The position numbers and the translations under genes are program-made. From Flavobacterium quisquiliarum (lineage in GTDB: Bacteria > Bacteroidota > Bacteroidia > Flavobacteriales > Flavobacteriaceae), in contig NZ_WWEM01000013.1 in NCBI RefSeq assembly GCF_019308285.1, forward strand, positions 124,001-188,000: a stretch of DNA of 64,000 nucleotides. Reading direction: 5' to 3'. Numbering within the stretch: the stretch's first letter is position 1; every line of letters starts with the position of its first letter. Positions 43,871-52,704 of the stretch are shown one piece after another. The notes beneath the pieces are model-generated. The model ran no database searches, was not told the DNA's origin, and saw only the letters and a program-made list of their open reading frames with translations.

Positions 43871-45115
43871 ATGATGCTAAAATTATTTAAAGAAAATATC
43901 CGAATTGCGTTTGGTTCCATCAAAACACAATTATTGCGTACTATTCTTACCGTTTTAATTATTGCTATTGGTATTACAGCATTGGTCGGAATCCTTACTG
44001 TAGTTTCTGCTTTAGAGAATACCATTTCTACCAATTTTGCTTCAATGGGAGCTAACACTTTCAATATTAATCAATACGAAAACAATGTTCGTAATCGTGG
44101 TGGAAAAGAACGTGAAGTGATTAATCCGATTATTTCTTATCCGGAAGCGGTTGCTTTTAAAAACAAATACAAATATCCATTTACAGAAACTTCGCTTTCT
44201 TTTACGGCAACTTCAAAAGCTGAAGTAAAATATCTAGACACTAAAACAGATCCAGAAATCACAGTAGTGGGCGTCGATGAACATTTCATTACTAATTCTG
44301 GTTTAGAAACTACTTTGGGGCGTTCTTTTAATCAATTTGATATTGAAAACAACACCTATTCTTGTGTCGTAGGTTCCGATTTCGAAAAAGGACTATTGAA
44401 AGATGTGAATCCGATAGATAAAATTATTTCGATTCGTGGCGCACGTTTTAAAGTTATTGGTGTTTTAAAAGAAAAAGGTTCCACTTTTGGAAACAGTCAG
44501 GATTTACGTGTTTTGATTCCAATTCAGGTGGCAAGATCTTTATTTACTGCTCCAAATATTAACTATACTGTCAGCGTAATGGTTTCTAAAAAAGAGCTTT
44601 TAGACGAAGCTGTTGACAATGCCACAAGCACCATGAGAAGAGTTCGAAAACTGAGTCCGGTGCGCGATAATAATTTTGGCATTGGGCGAAGCGACGATTT
44701 AATCAACCGTATTTTAGGAATTACAAAATATTTAGGCTGGGCGGCGTGGATTATCTCCGTTATTACCATTTTAGGATCTTCAATCGCTTTGATGAATATT
44801 ATGATTGTTTCGGTTACTGAACGTACTCGTGAAATTGGTGTCCGTAAAGCTTTAGGAGCCAAAAGATCAACTGTGGCTTTTCAGTTTTTTATAGAAACAT
44901 TATTAATTGGACAAATTGGCGGATTAGTTGGAATTTTCCTTGGAATTCTTCTTGGTTTCGGAATAGCCACTGCCATGAGTTTTGTATTTGTAATTCCGTG
45001 GATGGCAATTTTTGCCGCGTTTGCAACTAGTTTTTGTGTTGCGCTAGTTTCTGGTTTATATCCAGCAATTAAGGCTTCTAAATTAGACCCGATTGAAGCG
45101 TTGCGTTACGAATAA
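43871..45115 (+). CDS. MacB-like ABC permease (FtsX fold)
   Basis: 414 residues. One N-terminal helix (about 19-40), a periplasmic MacB_PCD-like domain (about 45-270) and three C-terminal helices (about 290-400) forming the FtsX domain; the conserved VTERTREIGVRKALGAKR stretch and LYPAIKASKLDPIEALRYE end are diagnostic. Such permeases use a LolD/MacB ATPase for export of macrolides, peptides or lipoproteins. No ATPase gene is adjacent. ATG at 43871 or 43874 is preferred over the TTG at 43865. Confidence 0.88.
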   Translation: MMLKLFKENIRIAFGSIKTQLLRTILTVLIIAIGITALVGILTVVSALENTISTNFASMGANTFNINQYENNVRNRGGKEREVINPIISYPEAVAFKNKYKYPFTETSLSFTATSKAEVKYLDTKTDPEITVVGVDEHFITNSGLETTLGRSFNQFDIENNTYSCVVGSDFEKGLLKDVNPIDKIISIRGARFKVIGVLKEKGSTFGNSQDLRVLIPIQVARSLFTAPNINYTVSVMVSKKELLDEAVDNATSTMRRVRKLSPVRDNNFGIGRSDDLINRILGITKYLGWAAWIISVITILGSSIALMNIMIVSVTERTREIGVRKALGAKRSTVAFQFFIETLLIGQIGGLVGIFLGILLGFGIATAMSFVFVIPWMAIFAAFATSFCVALVSGLYPAIKASKLDPIEALRYE

Positions 45116-45151
45116 TTGTTTGAAGCAGCAATAATCGGTTCAAAAGAACCA

Positions 45152-45225
45152 CTTGTCCCGCTATCCGTTGCAATCTTTTGTATTGAACCCCAATACAAAA
45201 GGATTTTCACTGCTATCGGGGCTAG
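45152..45225. repeat. CCCG...GGGCTAG structured repeat, copy B
   Basis: It begins CTTGTCCCGCTATC and ends CTATCGGGGCTAG. The centre is a perfect 11-bp stem, CTTTTGTATTG (45175-45185) and CAATACAAAAG (45191-45201), within the frame ATCTTTT...AAAAGGAT shared with copy C. Confidence 0.75.
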
Positions 45226-45303
45226 ATTAGATCTTTCATTTTTTCAATAATTTTCTTTTGCTATATCTATTATAAACTAAAAACAATACTGCTTAAATAA
45301 TAC

Positions 45304-46170
45304 CTACAAGGTTTTGGAAACCTTGCAGGAAATCATGCGATCGTTGTCGTAAATATCTTTTCTGATCTCCACACTTTTAAAATTCATACTTTCTAACAAA
45401 TCAACCATTTCTTTTCCGAGATATTGATTGATTTCAAAATATAGTTTACCCGTTCCAAAAAGAGCTTTTTTTGCCAGAGAAGCAATTTTTCTGTAAAAAA
45501 TCAAAGCATCAGTATCTTCTACAAAAAGCGCTAAATGTGGTTCGTAATCCAGTACATTTTTCTTGATTTCTACTTTTTCCAAATTTCGCACATATGGCGG
45601 ATTTGAAACAATAATATCAAATTCACATCTTAATTCTTCTTCTTTCAAAATATCCGCCAATACAAAAGTCACATCTACATTATTTCTAATAGCATTTCTT
45701 TTAGCCGTTTCAATTGCTTTTTTAGAAACATCAATTGCTACAACTTCTGCATTTGGTAAATTTTTAGCTAAAGAAATGGCAATACAGCCACTTCCTGTTC
45801 CAATGTCCAAAATTTTTATTTTTTTAGATCTTTCCCGATTTGCATTTTCATTAATAATCCATTCCACCAATTCCTCAGTTTCTGGTCTTGGAATTAAGAC
45901 GTTTTCGTTTACTTCGAAATCTAAACCGTAAAAATGTGTTTTTCCTAATAGATATTGAATTGGAACTTCTTTCTTTAAATGCTTTAAGATTTCATCCCAA
46001 ATAATAAAATCATTCTCTTCAAATGTCAGTTCATGATTTAAAGCCAAATCGATCTGTCGAAGTTTATGTTTTTCTTCCAGAATTAAATAAAAAAAACTTT
46101 CCGCTTCGTACGCATCGTAAAAAGGCGATAATTCTTTAATAAATTGAGTGCGGTATTGTTTAATTTTCAT
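45304..46170 (-). CDS. prmC: Release factor glutamine methyltransferase PrmC
   Basis: 288 residues from MKIKQYRTQFIKELSPFYDAYEAE; a farther ATG at 46191 adds only seven residues and sits in a less likely place. The N-terminal helical domain is followed by a Rossmann methyltransferase domain with DIGTGSGCIAISLAKNLP (motif I), AIDVS and the NPPYV active-site motif that binds the Gln side chain of RF1/RF2. It methylates the GGQ Gln of release factors. The GNAT gene lies upstream on the same strand. Confidence 0.93.
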   Translation of the reverse strand: MKIKQYRTQFIKELSPFYDAYEAESFFYLILEEKHKLRQIDLALNHELTFEENDFIIWDEILKHLKKEVPIQYLLGKTHFYGLDFEVNENVLIPRPETEELVEWIINENANRERSKKIKILDIGTGSGCIAISLAKNLPNAEVVAIDVSKKAIETAKRNAIRNNVDVTFVLADILKEEELRCEFDIIVSNPPYVRNLEKVEIKKNVLDYEPHLALFVEDTDALIFYRKIASLAKKALFGTGKLYFEINQYLGKEMVDLLESMNFKSVEIRKDIYDNDRMISCKVSKTL

Positions 46171-46258
46171 TTTATTTTTTTGAACATCCATTATGCAGCT
46201 ACAGCTGATTTTTTAACTTTTAAATAAGTCTCGTTCATTAAGATTTGTTACATCTTTT

Positions 46259-46744
46259 TTACAAAACCTTCAACATCCATACCGGGCAAGAATTATGCCC
46301 AGTGGAACCTAACGGAGCATCTAAATATTCAAAACCAGATTTTTTATATAATTTTTGTGCCGCATGCATAAAAGGCATCGTTTCGATATAACATTTTTCA
46401 AAACCAAAATCCCTGGCTTGTTCCAAACATTCTTCCATCATTTTAGTTCCAATTCCTAAACCTCGTGTTTTTGGAAGAAAATACATTTTCTGCAACTCAC
46501 AAATTTTAGGATCGCCATTTTCCAAAGGCGCAACTCCGGCACAGCCCACAATTTCACCATCACTTTCAACCACAAAATACGCAGATTTTGCTTTACTATA
46601 TTCTTCAAACATCAAATCCAAATAAGGATCTTCGTACGCAGTTCCGACTTTTGGTATTTCCATTTCGTCAAAAACTGATCTAATTAAACTCGCAACTGAC
46701 TGATTGTCTTCTTTTTCAATTGCTCGTATAAGCCAATTTACCAT
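46259..46744 (-). CDS. GNAT N-acetyltransferase
   Basis: 161 residues. Motif A reads LQKMYFLPKTRGLGIGTKMMEECLEQARDFGFEKCYIETMPFM with the R/Q-x-x-G-x-G/A acetyl-CoA loop RGLGIG; LYKKSGFEYLDAPLGSTGH is the final strand. The central EDPYLDLMFEEY segment and the Bacteroidota context suggest a small-molecule acetyltransferase, but the substrate is unknown. It precedes prmC by 88 bases on the same strand. Confidence 0.87.
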   Translation of the reverse strand: MVNWLIRAIEKEDNQSVASLIRSVFDEMEIPKVGTAYEDPYLDLMFEEYSKAKSAYFVVESDGEIVGCAGVAPLENGDPKICELQKMYFLPKTRGLGIGTKMMEECLEQARDFGFEKCYIETMPFMHAAQKLYKKSGFEYLDAPLGSTGHNSCPVWMLKVL

Positions 46745-46863
46745 TTTTTTTATTCTAAATCATTATACATACAAAAGTAATTATAGTTTTTCGATACTAT
46801 TACAACTGACTGTATTGTTTCACAACTTAAGTGTTTTCAGTTAGGGATAAATTCAAAAATAAC

Positions 46864-46871
46864 TACTTTTG
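46864..46871 (+). promoter_or_regulatory. -7 element of the ribD promoter
   Basis: TACTTTTG matches TAnnTTTG exactly and ends only 4 bases before the GTG start codon of ribD, so the transcript would be almost leaderless. No FMN riboswitch is present in the short gap. Confidence 0.6.
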
Positions 46872-46875
46872 CACT

Positions 46876-47925
46876 GTGAATATACATGAAAAATACATAA
46901 AACGCTGTATAGAGCTAGCACAAAATGGGCTTGGAACAACATATCCAAATCCCATGGTTGGAAGCGTAATTGTTTACGAAGGTAAAATTATTGGCGAAGG
47001 CTGGCATAAGAAAGCAGGAGAACCACATGCGGAAGTAAATGCAGTAAAATCTGTAAAAGACAAATCGCTGTTAAAAAAAGCTACTATTTATGTAAGCTTA
47101 GAACCTTGCAGTCATTTTGGAAAAACACCTCCCTGCTGTGATTTGATTATTGCAAATGAAATTCCGAATGTAGTCGTTGGAACAGTCGACCCAAATGAAA
47201 AAGTAGCTGGAAAAGGCATTTTAAAACTAATTGAAGCTGGAGCAAATGTTACCGTTGGCGTTTTGGAAGAAGAATGCAACGAATTGAATAAACGTTTTTT
47301 TACCTTTCATCAAAAGAAAAGACCTTATATCATTTTAAAATGGGCAGAAAGTCAAGACGGATTTTTGTCTCCTGAAAAAGTTTCAAATCAAGATCGAAAA
47401 CCAATTTGGATTACGAATCAATATTCCCGTCAATTAGTTCATAAATGGAGAACTGAGGAACAGGCTATATTAGTCGGAACTCAAACTGTTATAGACGACA
47501 ATCCTAAATTAAATGCCAGAGACTGGAGCGGAAATAATCCTGTTCGAGTAATTATTGATCGAAATAATAGAATTGAAAATAACAGTTTTGTTTTGGATGA
47601 TTCCGCCAAAACTATTGTTTTTGTGAATGAGAATATAAAATCATCAACTGAAAACACTCAATTTAAAATAATAGATTTTAATAAAAATATTATGCCGCAG
47701 ATTTTAGAAGTTTTATATCAAAATCAAATTCAATCGATAATAATTGAAGGCGGCAGGCAAACTTTACAATCTTTTATTGATGAAAATCTTTGGGACGAAG
47801 CAAGAGTTTTTGTTGGAAAATCAAGTTTTTTAAACGGAAAAAAAGCACCAATTATTTCAAGAAAAAACAGTATAAAAACAAATATTTTAAGTGACGAATT
47901 AATACAGATTAAAAATCATGATTGA
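46876..47925 (+). CDS. ribD: Bifunctional riboflavin deaminase/reductase RibD
   Basis: 349 residues from GTG at 46876 (MNIHEKYIKRCIELAQNG); the frame opening at 46831 lies upstream of the promoter. The N-terminal deaminase has the zinc motifs HAEVNAV and PCSHFGKTPPC; the C-terminal reductase starts near 148 (RPYIILKWAESQDG) and ends with EGGRQTLQSFIDENLWDEARVF. It performs two successive steps of riboflavin synthesis. The stop codon overlaps the start of the following HAD gene by 8 bases, implying translational coupling. Confidence 0.95.
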   Translation: MNIHEKYIKRCIELAQNGLGTTYPNPMVGSVIVYEGKIIGEGWHKKAGEPHAEVNAVKSVKDKSLLKKATIYVSLEPCSHFGKTPPCCDLIIANEIPNVVVGTVDPNEKVAGKGILKLIEAGANVTVGVLEEECNELNKRFFTFHQKKRPYIILKWAESQDGFLSPEKVSNQDRKPIWITNQYSRQLVHKWRTEEQAILVGTQTVIDDNPKLNARDWSGNNPVRVIIDRNNRIENNSFVLDDSAKTIVFVNENIKSSTENTQFKIIDFNKNIMPQILEVLYQNQIQSIIIEGGRQTLQSFIDENLWDEARVFVGKSSFLNGKKAPIISRKNSIKTNILSDELIQIKNHD

Positions 47926-48520
47926 TGCAATAATTTTTGATTTCGGAGATATTTTTATCAATTTAGACAAACAGGCTACCATTTCTGGTTTACAAAAATT
48001 AGGAATGAAAGAATGGAATGCCGACTTTGATCAGTTAAACTTTTCATTTGAAGTGGGAGGTATCTCTCCTGAAGATTTTATTGGAGGTTTTCAAAAACAA
48101 TTACCAAATGCTTCAAAAGAAGATATTCTAAAAGCATGGAATGCTGTTTTGGCAGATTTCCCTTTTTATCGTTTGGAATTTCTTCAAGAATTATCAAAAA
48201 AATATCGTTTGTTTTTATTGAGTAATACCGATTCTATTCACATCAATACTTTTGAACAAAAGAGCGGTGTTTCTTTTTACAAAGATTTTTACAACTGTTT
48301 TGAGAAGGTTTATTTTTCTTTTCAAATGGGATTAAGAAAACCTGACCCAAAAATTTATCAAGTTCTTTTAGACAAACACAACCTAGTTCCAGAAAACACT
48401 TTGTTTGTAGATGATAAAAAAGAAAACACCGACAGCGCGGCCACTTTAGGAATTAAAGTTTGGAATCTTCAAGTTGGAAAAGAAGATGTTGTGGATTTAT
48501 TTAGCAAAGGATTATTATAA
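47918..48520 (+). CDS. HAD-IA phosphatase coupled to ribD
   Basis: 200 residues. HAD motifs: IIFDFGDIF (motif I, nucleophile Asp8; the usual second Asp two residues on is Gly10, as in YihX-like enzymes), FLLSNTDSIH (II), RKPDPKIYQ (III) and FVDDKKENTDSA (IV). The overlap with ribD suggests it could be the missing phosphatase that removes phosphate from 5-amino-6-ribitylaminouracil phosphate, but HAD specificity cannot be read from sequence; a YihX-type sugar phosphatase is the alternative. Confidence 0.85.
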   Translation: MIDAIIFDFGDIFINLDKQATISGLQKLGMKEWNADFDQLNFSFEVGGISPEDFIGGFQKQLPNASKEDILKAWNAVLADFPFYRLEFLQELSKKYRLFLLSNTDSIHINTFEQKSGVSFYKDFYNCFEKVYFSFQMGLRKPDPKIYQVLLDKHNLVPENTLFVDDKKENTDSAATLGIKVWNLQVGKEDVVDLFSKGLL

Positions 48521-48531
48521 AAAATATTTTA

Positions 48532-48691
48532 GCCACAGATTAAAAGAATTAAAAGGATTAAAAAATATGTTGCCACAAATTACACAAATTTGTACCAATT
48601 GAATTGGTTTTAAAATTGAAACTAAAATTCGGGGAAATCTGTGTAATTCGTGGCAAAAAAAAATCTATGGAAATCATTATAATCTGTGGCT
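48532..48691. repeat. Nested palindrome, GCCACAGATTA type
   Basis: Outer arms AGCCACAGATTA (48532-48543) and TAATCTGTGGCT (48680-48691). Inner arms GCCACAAATTACACA (48572-48586) and TGTGTAATTCGTGGC (48640-48654) have one mismatch. Related to 15058-15231. Confidence 0.75.
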
Positions 48692-48712
48692 AAAAAAATT
48701 AAAGCTTAAATT

Positions 48713-49345
48713 TTGGAAATTAACGATACTTATCAAACTATTGCATCTGCATCTGAAGAAATACTGTTTAAAGAAAAAGGCAGCAAATTCTTTGGCTATG
48801 CATTTCCGATAGACCATGAAGATCAAGTAAAACCAATTATTGAAGATCTCAAAAAACAGCATCCGCATGCCGTACATTATTGTTATGCGTATCAATTGGG
48901 CGTTGGAAATAAAATTTCTTATCGCGCCAATGACGATGGAGAACCTAGTAATACAGCCGGAGCTCCAATTTACGGTCAGATACAATCTTTTGGTGTAACT
49001 AACGTTCTTGTTGTAGTTGTTCGGATTTTTGGAGGAGTAAAATTAGGAGTTGGCGGTTTGATATCTGCATATAGAACTACAGCACAACAGACATTAGAAG
49101 TTTGTGAAATTGTAGAAAAAACTATTGATGTCGAATTTTTAATTTCTTTTGATTACAAAAACATGAATAAAGTGATGCGAGTAATCAAAGAAAAAAAACT
49201 GGAAATTACCTCTCAGGAAATGGAAATGGATGAAGATTCAGGACTGCCGATTGGTAAAATTGTAACCAAAACACGAAAAAAAAATGCCGAAACGGTGTTC
49301 AGCATTTTTGATTTAATGTTCGAAATTGATATTAAAATTATATAA
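48713..49345 (+). CDS. YigZ/IMPACT family protein
   Basis: 210 residues. Start TTG at 48713; no suitable ATG exists and the family N-terminus (DTYQTIASASEEILFKEKGSKFFGYAFPI) begins here. The UPF0029 core DDGEPSNTAGAPIYGQI and VRIFGGVKLGVGGLISAY is intact, followed by the ferredoxin-like C-terminal domain. The eukaryotic relative IMPACT regulates GCN2; the bacterial role is unclear, possibly ribosome- or RNA-linked. Not in an obvious operon. Confidence 0.9.
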   Translation: MEINDTYQTIASASEEILFKEKGSKFFGYAFPIDHEDQVKPIIEDLKKQHPHAVHYCYAYQLGVGNKISYRANDDGEPSNTAGAPIYGQIQSFGVTNVLVVVVRIFGGVKLGVGGLISAYRTTAQQTLEVCEIVEKTIDVEFLISFDYKNMNKVMRVIKEKKLEITSQEMEMDEDSGLPIGKIVTKTRKKNAETVFSIFDLMFEIDIKII

Positions 49346-49369
49346 ATTAACACAAAAACAAACGTCATT

Positions 49370-49783
49370 TTAACACTTTTCTTCAAGTGATTTGAATATG
49401 TCTAAAATGTATTCTGGAGGAGCAGTTGGACGACCTGTTTTTAACGCGACAAATACCAAAATAAACGTGGCAGTTGTTAATAACTCATTTGCCTCATTAT
49501 AGATTGCGCAATCAAATTCTATCTTAACAGAAGAGTGGCTTTTGAAAGTCGTGTGAATTGTTAAAAGTTCATCATATCTTGCCGATTTTTTGTAATTGAT
49601 ATTCATATTGACAATTGGAAGACCAATACCGCTTTCTTCCATGCTTTTATACGAAACCCCTTTATTTCTAAGCCATTCCACGCGTCCAATTTCAAAATAA
49701 GGCACATAATTTCCGTGATAAACGACTCCCATTTGGTCGGTTTCTGAGTAACGAACTCGTACTTGAGTCTGATGATTTTTCAT
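49370..49783 (-). CDS. YbgC-type acyl-CoA thioesterase
   Basis: 137 residues, single hotdog fold. RYSETDQMGVVYHGNYVPYFEIGRVEWLR carries the catalytic Asp (ETDQMG) and the HGNY loop of the 4-hydroxybenzoyl-CoA thioesterase/YbgC family. It hydrolyses small acyl-CoAs; in proteobacteria YbgC accompanies Tol-Pal, which is not seen here. It is transcribed away from dnaA. Confidence 0.9.
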   Translation of the reverse strand: MKNHQTQVRVRYSETDQMGVVYHGNYVPYFEIGRVEWLRNKGVSYKSMEESGIGLPIVNMNINYKKSARYDELLTIHTTFKSHSSVKIEFDCAIYNEANELLTTATFILVFVALKTGRPTAPPEYILDIFKSLEEKC

Positions 49784-49970
49784 TTATAAAATATTAAAAA
49801 AATTCGAATTTAAAAAGCCCTATTACAACTTTTTTTTATAAAATTAGATACCAAAATATTTTTTTTTACAGAAATTTGTTCACATATTTGTTATCCCGAA
49901 ATAAGGAATAAAATCGCTCCTTTTTTATTAGGAGAATCTTTATCAATAATATAAAAATTTATTTGAATCT

Positions 49971-51398
49971 ATGACTAAAACTGCTCAATCGGTATGGGAA
50001 AACTGTTTGTCCTTTATAAAGGATAATATTCAAGACCAAGCATATAAAACTTGGTTCGAACCAATCAAATCAGTTGAGCTAACCGACAACGCATTATATA
50101 TTCAAGTTCCAAGTAAATTTTTCTACGAATGGCTCGAAGAGCATTACGTAAAATTATTGAAAGTTGCGCTTACCAAAGAACTGGGAAAAAACGCAAAGTT
50201 ACTCTATAAAATTAAAATGGAGAACACTTATGGAAATAAACAGCCGTTTACCGAGCAGCTGCCAAGTTCCAACAGAGTTCCGATGAAACCACAAGAAGTT
50301 GACGCTCCATTTAAAAATTTAAATCCTGAATTAAAAAATCCGTTTGTAATTCCCGGAATCAGAAATTTAAAAATTGAGTCTCAATTAAATCCGAACTACA
50401 GTTTTGATAATTTCTTAGAAGGAGATTCAAACCGTTTGGCTCGTTCTGCAGGTATGGCTGTTGCCAATAAACCTGGAGGAACTTCATTTAATCCGTTATT
50501 GATTTTTGGAGGAGTTGGTTTAGGAAAAACGCACTTAGCCCATGCTATAGGCGTAGAAGTAAAAGATAAATACCCTGAAAAAACGGTTTTATACATTTCT
50601 GCTGAGATTTTCACACAACAATATATTGATTCGGTAAAAAAGAATAATCGTAATGATTTTATTCACTTTTACCAATTAATTGACGTTTTAATTATTGACG
50701 ACGTTCAGTTCTTATCAGGTAAATCAGGAACTCAGGATGTATTCTTCCATATTTTCAACTATTTACATCAAAACGGAAAACAAGTAATCTTAACTTCAGA
50801 CAAAGCTCCTGTTGACATGCAGGATATTGAACAAAGATTATTATCTCGTTTTAAATGGGGATTGTCTGCAGAATTGCATCAGCCAGATTACGAAACGCGT
50901 ATCTCAATCTTAAAAAACATCTTATATCGTGATGGTGTAGAAATGCCGGAAGATATCTTAGAATATGTTGCTCGCAACATTAAATCTAATGTTAGAGAGC
51001 TTGAAGGAGCTATTATTTCGTTAATTGCTCAATCTTCTTTCAACAAAAAAGAAGTTACGATTGAATTAGCAAAAAGTGTTGTCGAGAAATTTGTTAAAAA
51101 TGTAAAAAGAGAAATCTCTATCGATTATATCCAAAAAATCGTTTCAGATTATTTCCAATTAGATATCGAGACACTTCAATCTAAAACCCGAAAGAGGCAC
51201 GTGGTACAAGCAAGACAATTAGCGATGTTTTTTGCTAAAAAATTCACTAAGGCTTCTTTAGCTAATATTGGTTCACAAATTGGAGACCGTGATCACGCAA
51301 CTGTTCTTCACGCTTGTAAAACAGTCGATAACTTAGTTTCTACAGACAAACAATTTAAAAAGTTTGTGGAAGACATTAATAAAAAACTAACGCTTTAA
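49971..51398 (+). CDS. dnaA: Chromosomal replication initiator DnaA
   Basis: 475 residues. Domain I (1-80, SVWENCLSFIKDNIQDQAYKTWFEPI), a short linker, AAA+ domain III with Walker A GGVGLGKTHL (about 179-188) and Walker B VLIIDDVQFL, the arginine/ISM region, and domain IV with the DnaA-box signature GDRDHATVLHACKTV near the end. It binds oriC and opens it. The gene is followed by a phosphatase rather than dnaN, and no DnaA-box cluster is visible upstream, so this locus is not obviously the origin. Confidence 0.98.
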   Translation: MTKTAQSVWENCLSFIKDNIQDQAYKTWFEPIKSVELTDNALYIQVPSKFFYEWLEEHYVKLLKVALTKELGKNAKLLYKIKMENTYGNKQPFTEQLPSSNRVPMKPQEVDAPFKNLNPELKNPFVIPGIRNLKIESQLNPNYSFDNFLEGDSNRLARSAGMAVANKPGGTSFNPLLIFGGVGLGKTHLAHAIGVEVKDKYPEKTVLYISAEIFTQQYIDSVKKNNRNDFIHFYQLIDVLIIDDVQFLSGKSGTQDVFFHIFNYLHQNGKQVILTSDKAPVDMQDIEQRLLSRFKWGLSAELHQPDYETRISILKNILYRDGVEMPEDILEYVARNIKSNVRELEGAIISLIAQSSFNKKEVTIELAKSVVEKFVKNVKREISIDYIQKIVSDYFQLDIETLQSKTRKRHVVQARQLAMFFAKKFTKASLANIGSQIGDRDHATVLHACKTVDNLVSTDKQFKKFVEDINKKLTL

Positions 51399-51406
51399 GA
51401 CGCATC

Positions 51407-51874
51407 ATGCCTGTAAAAATCTTAATGGTTTGTTTAGGGAATATCTGTAGATCTCCTTTAGCAGAAGGAATTTTAGCTTCTAAATTACCTAAAGATAAAT
51501 TCTTTGTCGATTCGGCAGGAACAGGTTCCTGGCATGTTGGACATTGTCCAGACAAACGCTCTATTGAAGTTGCAAAAAAATACGGCATCAATATCAGCGA
51601 ACAAAAAGGAAGACAAATCAAAACCAGTGATTTTGATGAGTTTGATTACATCTATGTAATGGATAATTCCAACTTCAATGATGTAAATCATCTCGCAAAA
51701 AGACCTGAACATAAAAATAAAATTCATTTAATTCTTAATGAATTATTTCCAGACGAAAATGTAGATGTTCCAGATCCTTATTTTGGTGCTACAAACGGAT
51801 TTGAAAATGTTTATCAAATGCTTGACGAAGTAACCGATATCATCGCGGATAAACTAATCAAAAAACACGCTTAA
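51407..51874 (+). CDS. Low-molecular-weight protein-tyrosine phosphatase
   Basis: 155 residues. P-loop CLGNICRSP (Cys then five residues then Arg, near residues 9-17) and the general-acid VPDPYFG near the C-terminus are complete. Some members also act as arginine phosphatases or in envelope-polysaccharide regulation; specificity is open. It starts 8 bases after dnaA, so the two are almost certainly cotranscribed. Confidence 0.92.
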   Translation: MPVKILMVCLGNICRSPLAEGILASKLPKDKFFVDSAGTGSWHVGHCPDKRSIEVAKKYGINISEQKGRQIKTSDFDEFDYIYVMDNSNFNDVNHLAKRPEHKNKIHLILNELFPDENVDVPDPYFGATNGFENVYQMLDEVTDIIADKLIKKHA

Positions 51875-51935
51875 CTTCAATTCAATTGTTTCTAAAACAG
51901 AAATGATTGGATTTTTTAATTTTAATCCAATACAC

Positions 51936-52649
51936 ATGAAACTTCTAGGAAAACTATATTTAATTCCAACTACAATGGGCGAAAGCGATCCAATGGACGT
52001 TTTACCACAAACTGTAAGAAGAACTATAGAAGTTATTGACCATTATATTGTTGAAAACGACAAAACAGCTAGAAAATCTATAAAAGCAGTTTATCCGGAG
52101 AAAAAGCAATCCGAATTAGTGCTTTTCACTCTTAATAAACGTACTGAACCTAGCGAACATTTAGATTTCATCAAACCTTTATTAGAAGGCAAAAACATGG
52201 GTTTAATGAGTGAAGCTGGTTGTCCGGGCGTTGCAGATCCAGGTGCTGTAATTGTAAAACTGGCACATGAAAAAGGAATTCAGGTGGTACCTTTGGTTGG
52301 TCCTTCTTCTATCCTACTCGCTATGATGGCTTCTGGAATGAACGGTCAGAGTTTTACTTTTAATGGTTATTTGCCAATTGATAAAGATGAAAAAAAATCG
52401 GCAATACGTCATTTCGAGAGATTATCTCAGGACAAAAATCAATCACAGTTATTTATTGAAACACCTTACAGAAACAATAAATTGATTGAAGATCTTTTGC
52501 AGATTCTAAATCCGTCAACACATCTTTGTATTGCAACCGACATAACTTTACCGACAGAATTCATCAAAACCCTAAAAGTTTCGGATTGGAAAAAATTAAA
52601 AATTGATATTGACAAACGTCCTACAATTTTTATTATTCACAGAATGTAA
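51936..52649 (+). CDS. SAM-dependent methyltransferase, RsmI-like
   Basis: 237 residues from the ATG at 51936 (MKLLGKLYLIPTTMGESDP), the usual start of this group. Tetrapyrrole-methylase fold: GLMSEAGCPGVADPGAVIVKLAHEKGIQVVPLVGPSSILLAMMASGMNGQSFTFNGYLP corresponds to the RsmI (16S C1402 2'-O-methyltransferase) motifs, and the N-terminal YLIPTT is RsmI-like. The N-terminal half is shorter and divergent, so it is a paralogue or distant version rather than certain RsmI. It follows the phosphatase gene. Confidence 0.82.
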   Translation: MKLLGKLYLIPTTMGESDPMDVLPQTVRRTIEVIDHYIVENDKTARKSIKAVYPEKKQSELVLFTLNKRTEPSEHLDFIKPLLEGKNMGLMSEAGCPGVADPGAVIVKLAHEKGIQVVPLVGPSSILLAMMASGMNGQSFTFNGYLPIDKDEKKSAIRHFERLSQDKNQSQLFIETPYRNNKLIEDLLQILNPSTHLCIATDITLPTEFIKTLKVSDWKKLKIDIDKRPTIFIIHRM

Positions 52650-52704
52650 TTTTAAATAGTTATTCTGCTCTCAGTCAAAAGTTTTTCTCTAATCAAACTT
52701 CATC

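Noticed and set aside
46745..46875. FMN riboswitch before ribD
   Set aside because: The -7 element ends 4 bases before the start codon, leaving no room for a leader RNA.
49784..49970. Possible oriC upstream of dnaA
   Set aside because: Only one site close to a DnaA box (TTGTTCACA at 49876, one mismatch) and no box cluster were seen; dnaN is not adjacent.
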